Assembly: GCF_002160135.1 (NCBI RefSeq)
Contig: NZ_NFJZ01000012.1
Coordinates: 29,806-93,805, forward strand
From: Lachnoclostridium sp. An196
Lineage (GTDB): Bacteria > Bacillota > Clostridia > Lachnospirales > Lachnospiraceae
Length of the DNA: 64,000 nt
Direction: 5' to 3'
Below, piece by piece: positions 61,458 through 64,000 of this stretch; positions within the stretch are counted from its first letter, which is position 1; every line of letters begins with the position of its first letter. Position numbers and translations under genes: made by a program. The notes beneath the pieces were generated by a model, which did not search any database, was not told the DNA's origin, and worked only from the letters and a program-made list of their open reading frames with translations.

Positions 61458-61952
61458 ATGTTTAAAGAAAAAATTATTATAGAGATGAAAGAAGTATTCA
61501 AAGAAATTCCTTTTGGCATAGAGCATACTCTCAAAGTTTTGAAAAATGCAGAAGATATAATGAAAGGAGAAAATATCGGAGAGGAAGAAAAAGAATTCAT
61601 CAGTATTATTGCTATACTACATGATATTGGTGCGGTTGAAGCACAAAAAAAATACGGTTCTATTGATGGTGTCTATCAAGAAAAGGAAGGACCAGAAGTA
61701 GCGAAAGAAATATTAAAAAAGGTAGGCTATAACAAAAATATTGATAGAATATGCTTTATAATAGGCAACCATCATACTCCATCTAAAATTGATGGACTTG
61801 ATTTTCAAATACAATGGGAAGCTGATTTGCTTGAAAATTTAACGGTTATGGATAAAGAAAAAGAACAGGAAAAGATAAAAAAGTGTATAGATGAAAACTT
61901 TAAAACAAACACAGGAAAAAGGATAGCTTATAATCGCTTTATTTTAGATTAG
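61458..61952 (+). CDS. HD-domain phosphohydrolase
   Basis: 164 residues. H at GIEHTLKVL, HD pair in AILHDIGAV (about 52-53), then NHHTPSK (about 105) and final Asp region WEADLLENL. Metal-dependent phosphohydrolase of nucleotides or cyclic nucleotides is the general role. Strong GGAGG site. AT-rich. Confidence 0.87.
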   Translation: MFKEKIIIEMKEVFKEIPFGIEHTLKVLKNAEDIMKGENIGEEEKEFISIIAILHDIGAVEAQKKYGSIDGVYQEKEGPEVAKEILKKVGYNKNIDRICFIIGNHHTPSKIDGLDFQIQWEADLLENLTVMDKEKEQEKIKKCIDENFKTNTGKRIAYNRFILD

Positions 61953-62002
61953 TAGTAGATTATTACAGTTATGTATTTTATATCGCAAAGAAAAAATAGT
62001 AG

Positions 62003-62278
62003 TTAAGTTTAACCCTAGGGTTAAATGATGAATATGTTGAGGGCATTTTTGTTTCTGGTGAAATGCAATCGCAGGGTATAGGTAAAATTCTGCTGAATTA
62101 TGCAAAGGATAAAAGGAATAAGTTGTACTTGAACGTATACCAAAAGAACGCACGGGCAATATCTTTTTATAAGAGAGAAGGATTTGAGATTCAGCATAGT
62201 GGCTTAGATGAGGCTACCGGAGAAAAAGATTATGTAATGACATGGCAGTATCTTAAAAAGTTCCGGAAAAGCCAGTAA
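62003..62278 (+). pseudogene. GNAT acetyltransferase fragment (C-terminal)
   Basis: Open frame from TAG 62000 to TAA 62278 without a good start reads LNDEYVEGIFVSGEMQSQGI and on to FYKREGFEIQHSGLDEATGEKDY. The acetyl-CoA loop (QSQGIG) and the terminal strand are intact, but the N-terminal third is missing. The last residues (KFRKSQ) and stop come from the direct repeat. Remnant of a yjaB-like gene. Confidence 0.7.
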
Positions 62279-62350
62279 AATCAAGGGTTTCACGAAGCAG
62301 AAAGGCGTTTACTACACCACTACTACACCATTTTTGAAAGAACCTTGATG
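62256..62350. repeat. Right imperfect direct repeat flanking AT-rich cargo
   Basis: AAAAGTTCCGGAAAAGCCAG... ending CTTGATG; partner of 59354-59445 with a 3-bp insertion (ACC) in the ACTACACCACTACTACACC part. It overlaps the end of the GNAT fragment, supplying its stop. Confidence 0.75.
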
Positions 62351-62365
62351 TGACATGTCTTATAG

Positions 62366-62569
62366 ATGATACAGCAAACGGCAGTATTCCTAAATAGGAG
62401 TATTGCCGCTTGCTGTATACGGGTAACTAAGAGCTTTGAGAAAATGCTTATCCGTCATAAAAAACACGATAGCTTTAAACAAGCAACTGGCGTCCCTATT
62501 CTAAGACTGGTTTTACTTTCAAGTTGGTTTTGTGTAAACTTACTTATAACAGACTGCCTAGATTTATGA
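62366..62569 (+). other. Leader-peptide-like ORF and hairpin (attenuator remnant)
   Basis: ATG 62366 starts MIQQTAVFLNRSIAACCIRV, which by memory resembles the leader peptide upstream of tet(M)-type genes. DNA 62369-62391 and 62396-62418 form a 23-bp stem with two G-U pairs and one mismatch and loop AAAT, inside the first 18 codons. No resistance gene follows. Frame runs to 62569. The upstream 62351-62365 and downstream 62570-62645 contain nothing else I can name. Confidence 0.45.
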
Positions 62570-62645
62570 CCCGACTATTTTTTTACGCTAATGTCGAGCA
62601 TATCTTTCTGAATTTTGATATTCTTATTTTGGAAGGAGGAGCGAT

Positions 62646-63512
62646 GTGTTAAAGAAATTGAATGAAGCGATGGACTATATTGAAGCGCACCTAGAGGACG
62701 AGTTTTTACTTGAGAAAATTTCTGAGCATATAAATGTTTCAGATTATCATTTTAGAAAAATATTTTTTGCGCTTACCAATATGACGCTGAACGAGTATGT
62801 AAAAAACAGACGACTTTCAGAAGCTAACAAAGAATTGTTGCAGGGGGCGCAGGTAACAGATGTCGCTTATAAATATGGGTATCAATCCGTAGACGGGTTT
62901 ACACGTGCATTTAAAAAATGGAGCGGTATCTTACCGTCACAAGTCGCAAAGTTGAAACAGTGTAAATCATGCCCAAAATTACAATTTGTTGTGACTATGA
63001 AAGGAGGAACTTTGATGGAATATAAAATTGTTGAAAAACCAGCTTTTACGTTTGCAGGTGTTAGTAAACGAGTGCCGTTACAATTTGAGGGGGTAAACAA
63101 CGCTATTTTGGAACTGGCACAAAGCATAACACAGGAGCAGAAAGAGGAAATGCACCAGTTACAAAATATTGAGCCATACGAAACTGTAAATGTTTCCTAT
63201 GAATCAGATACGAACTTTCTTGAAGAAGCTGGAGAATTGACGCATTTAATTGGAGTTTTAACAACTAAAAATGACATTAGCAGTAATCTGGACACATTCC
63301 CTGTTAAAGCTCATACATGGGCAGTTTTTCCAAATGAAGGAATATTCCCGTTTACTTTGCAGGATACAATGGCAAGAATCTATTCCGAATGGTTTATGAC
63401 GGCAGATTATGAACTGGCAGAGTCGTTTTCTTTCTCGTTTACAAAAATGGACGAAGAAAAGCCCAACTACGCATACAGTGAAATTTGGATACCAGTAATA
63501 AAAAAAGAATAA
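62646..63512 (+). CDS. AraC-family regulator with GyrI-like effector domain
   Basis: 288 residues, start GTG 62646 (GGAAGGAGGAGC). Two AraC HTHs at about 6-105 (LLEKISEHINVSDYHFRKIFF; DVAYKYGYQSVDGFTRAFKKW), then a GyrI-like/integron-associated effector-binding domain (about 120-288). This Rob/SoxS-plus-GyrI layout binds small hydrophobic molecules and activates nearby genes; often carried by conjugative elements of Clostridia. Confidence 0.92.
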   Translation: MLKKLNEAMDYIEAHLEDEFLLEKISEHINVSDYHFRKIFFALTNMTLNEYVKNRRLSEANKELLQGAQVTDVAYKYGYQSVDGFTRAFKKWSGILPSQVAKLKQCKSCPKLQFVVTMKGGTLMEYKIVEKPAFTFAGVSKRVPLQFEGVNNAILELAQSITQEQKEEMHQLQNIEPYETVNVSYESDTNFLEEAGELTHLIGVLTTKNDISSNLDTFPVKAHTWAVFPNEGIFPFTLQDTMARIYSEWFMTADYELAESFSFSFTKMDEEKPNYAYSEIWIPVIKKE

Positions 63513-63719
63513 GCAATTATACTCAAATGGCAAAGCCAGCCGAGCCAGTCAACAGTCAAGATGAACGGCGCACGCATATGCACCGCTGTTGACAGCCTCC
63601 TCCCGCCTTTGCTGGTAGGCAATCAAGGGGCGACAGCAAGGAGTGCTGCCGCCCTCTGATATTATAAATGCAGCCCGTCAACCATACAACGCCCTTTGTG
63701 GAGGAAAGGGGGAATTTCC
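63513..63719 (+). other. Structured non-coding region of a conjugative-element type
   Basis: Contains GTCAACAG (63548-63555) with complement CTGTTGAC (63586-63593), and a second hairpin GGGGCGACAGCA (63627-63638)/TGCTGCCGCCCT (63644-63655). GC-rich against its surroundings. I recall closely similar non-coding DNA ahead of the sigma-like gene in Tn1549-type elements. Confidence 0.5.
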
Positions 63720-63938
63720 ATGACTTGTACAGAAGAATACAAGGAGCATATCGAGTCCACGTTCCATGCTTTTTGTAAGGTTGTCATACGGAACGCGACA
63801 ATCAACGCAGCCCGTACAAGAAGCAGACGATACAAAAGAGAAATATCCCTTGAATACCTCACAAATGAAAAGCACTACCTGAATATTTCATGCTATGAGG
63901 GCCATCGATACGCTTTTGAGATCCACCAGTACACATAA
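63720..63938 (+). pseudogene. Truncated sigma-factor-like HTH protein of a conjugative element
   Basis: 72 residues, ATG 63720 after GGAAAGGGGGA. The first 50 (MTCTEEYKEHIESTFHAFCK to EISLEYLTNEKHY) match from memory the sigma-70-like helper encoded in Tn1549-type ICEs (about 140-150 residues), then the sequence diverges (LNISCYEGHRYAF...) and stops. The HTH with the recognition helix is missing. After the stop, 63939-64000 reads as a fragment of another protein (IRPDAERPGF). Confidence 0.6.
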
Positions 63939-64000
63939 GTGATCCACCATTGATCAGTTCATGCAATAGATCCGCCCCGATGCCGAGAGGCCAGGTTTTT

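Noticed and set aside
1..64000. CRISPR arrays, tRNA or rRNA genes
   Set aside because: No regular repeat-spacer pattern and no tRNA cloverleaf with GTTCGA loop seen on reading the intergenic regions.

Overview
The window reads as chromosome from a low-to-mid GC Clostridia, most likely a Lachnospiraceae gut anaerobe. Pointers are an ATP-type PEP carboxykinase, the NifU-like/GGGtGRT gene pair, a ferredoxin-like aldo/keto reductase, thiSFGHE with an anaerobic-type ThiH, a type I holin-like toxin, consensus TTGACA/TATAAT promoters and strong AGGAGG ribosome sites. I see no rRNA, tRNA or CRISPR array.

Layout. 1-3.7 kb: minus-strand housekeeping genes (aldo/keto reductase, cytidylate-kinase-like protein with a MarR repressor, tag and ogt DNA repair). 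3.9-12.9 kb: carB, an unknown coupled gene, a small accessory insertion (coiled-coil/HTH protein plus a decayed partner), then gltX, a UvrD-like helicase and yigZ. 12.9-26.1 kb: an AT-richer island. An XRE regulator with phased operator repeats and a decayed group II intron precede nine co-directional genes for membrane or exported proteins. Four of these carry the same N-terminal C-x2-C-x10-C-x2-C zinc ribbon before a membrane segment; one adds a caspase-clan His/Cys pair, another WG repeats, another YD-like repeats. This is the best candidate here for an undescribed system. 26.1-29.9 kb: two exported proteins on the minus strand.

30-58 kb: ordinary metabolism and repair. A Na/Pi transporter sits behind a probable PHO-box array, followed by the Fe-S scaffold/GGGtGRT pair, thymidine kinase, a stand-alone Lon-type AAA+ ATPase, a purine/pyrimidine permease, pckA, a tiny protein gene, an internally deleted rtcB, sbcDC, methyltransferases, a deformylase, an ABC-F protein, a type I toxin, a NifX-FKBP fusion, the thiSFGHE thiazole operon behind an attenuator-like leader, and a MarR/EamA exporter pair.

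58-64 kb: accessory and mobile DNA. It holds an HTH-Fic protein and an AT-rich cargo (SGNH esterase, methyltransferase, HD protein, GNAT fragment) bounded by two imperfect 92-95 bp direct repeats. Beyond it are remnants that look like an integrative conjugative element: a leader-like hairpin, an AraC/GyrI regulator, conserved non-coding hairpins and a truncated sigma-like gene.

All functional calls are by eye from protein motifs; no database search was run.
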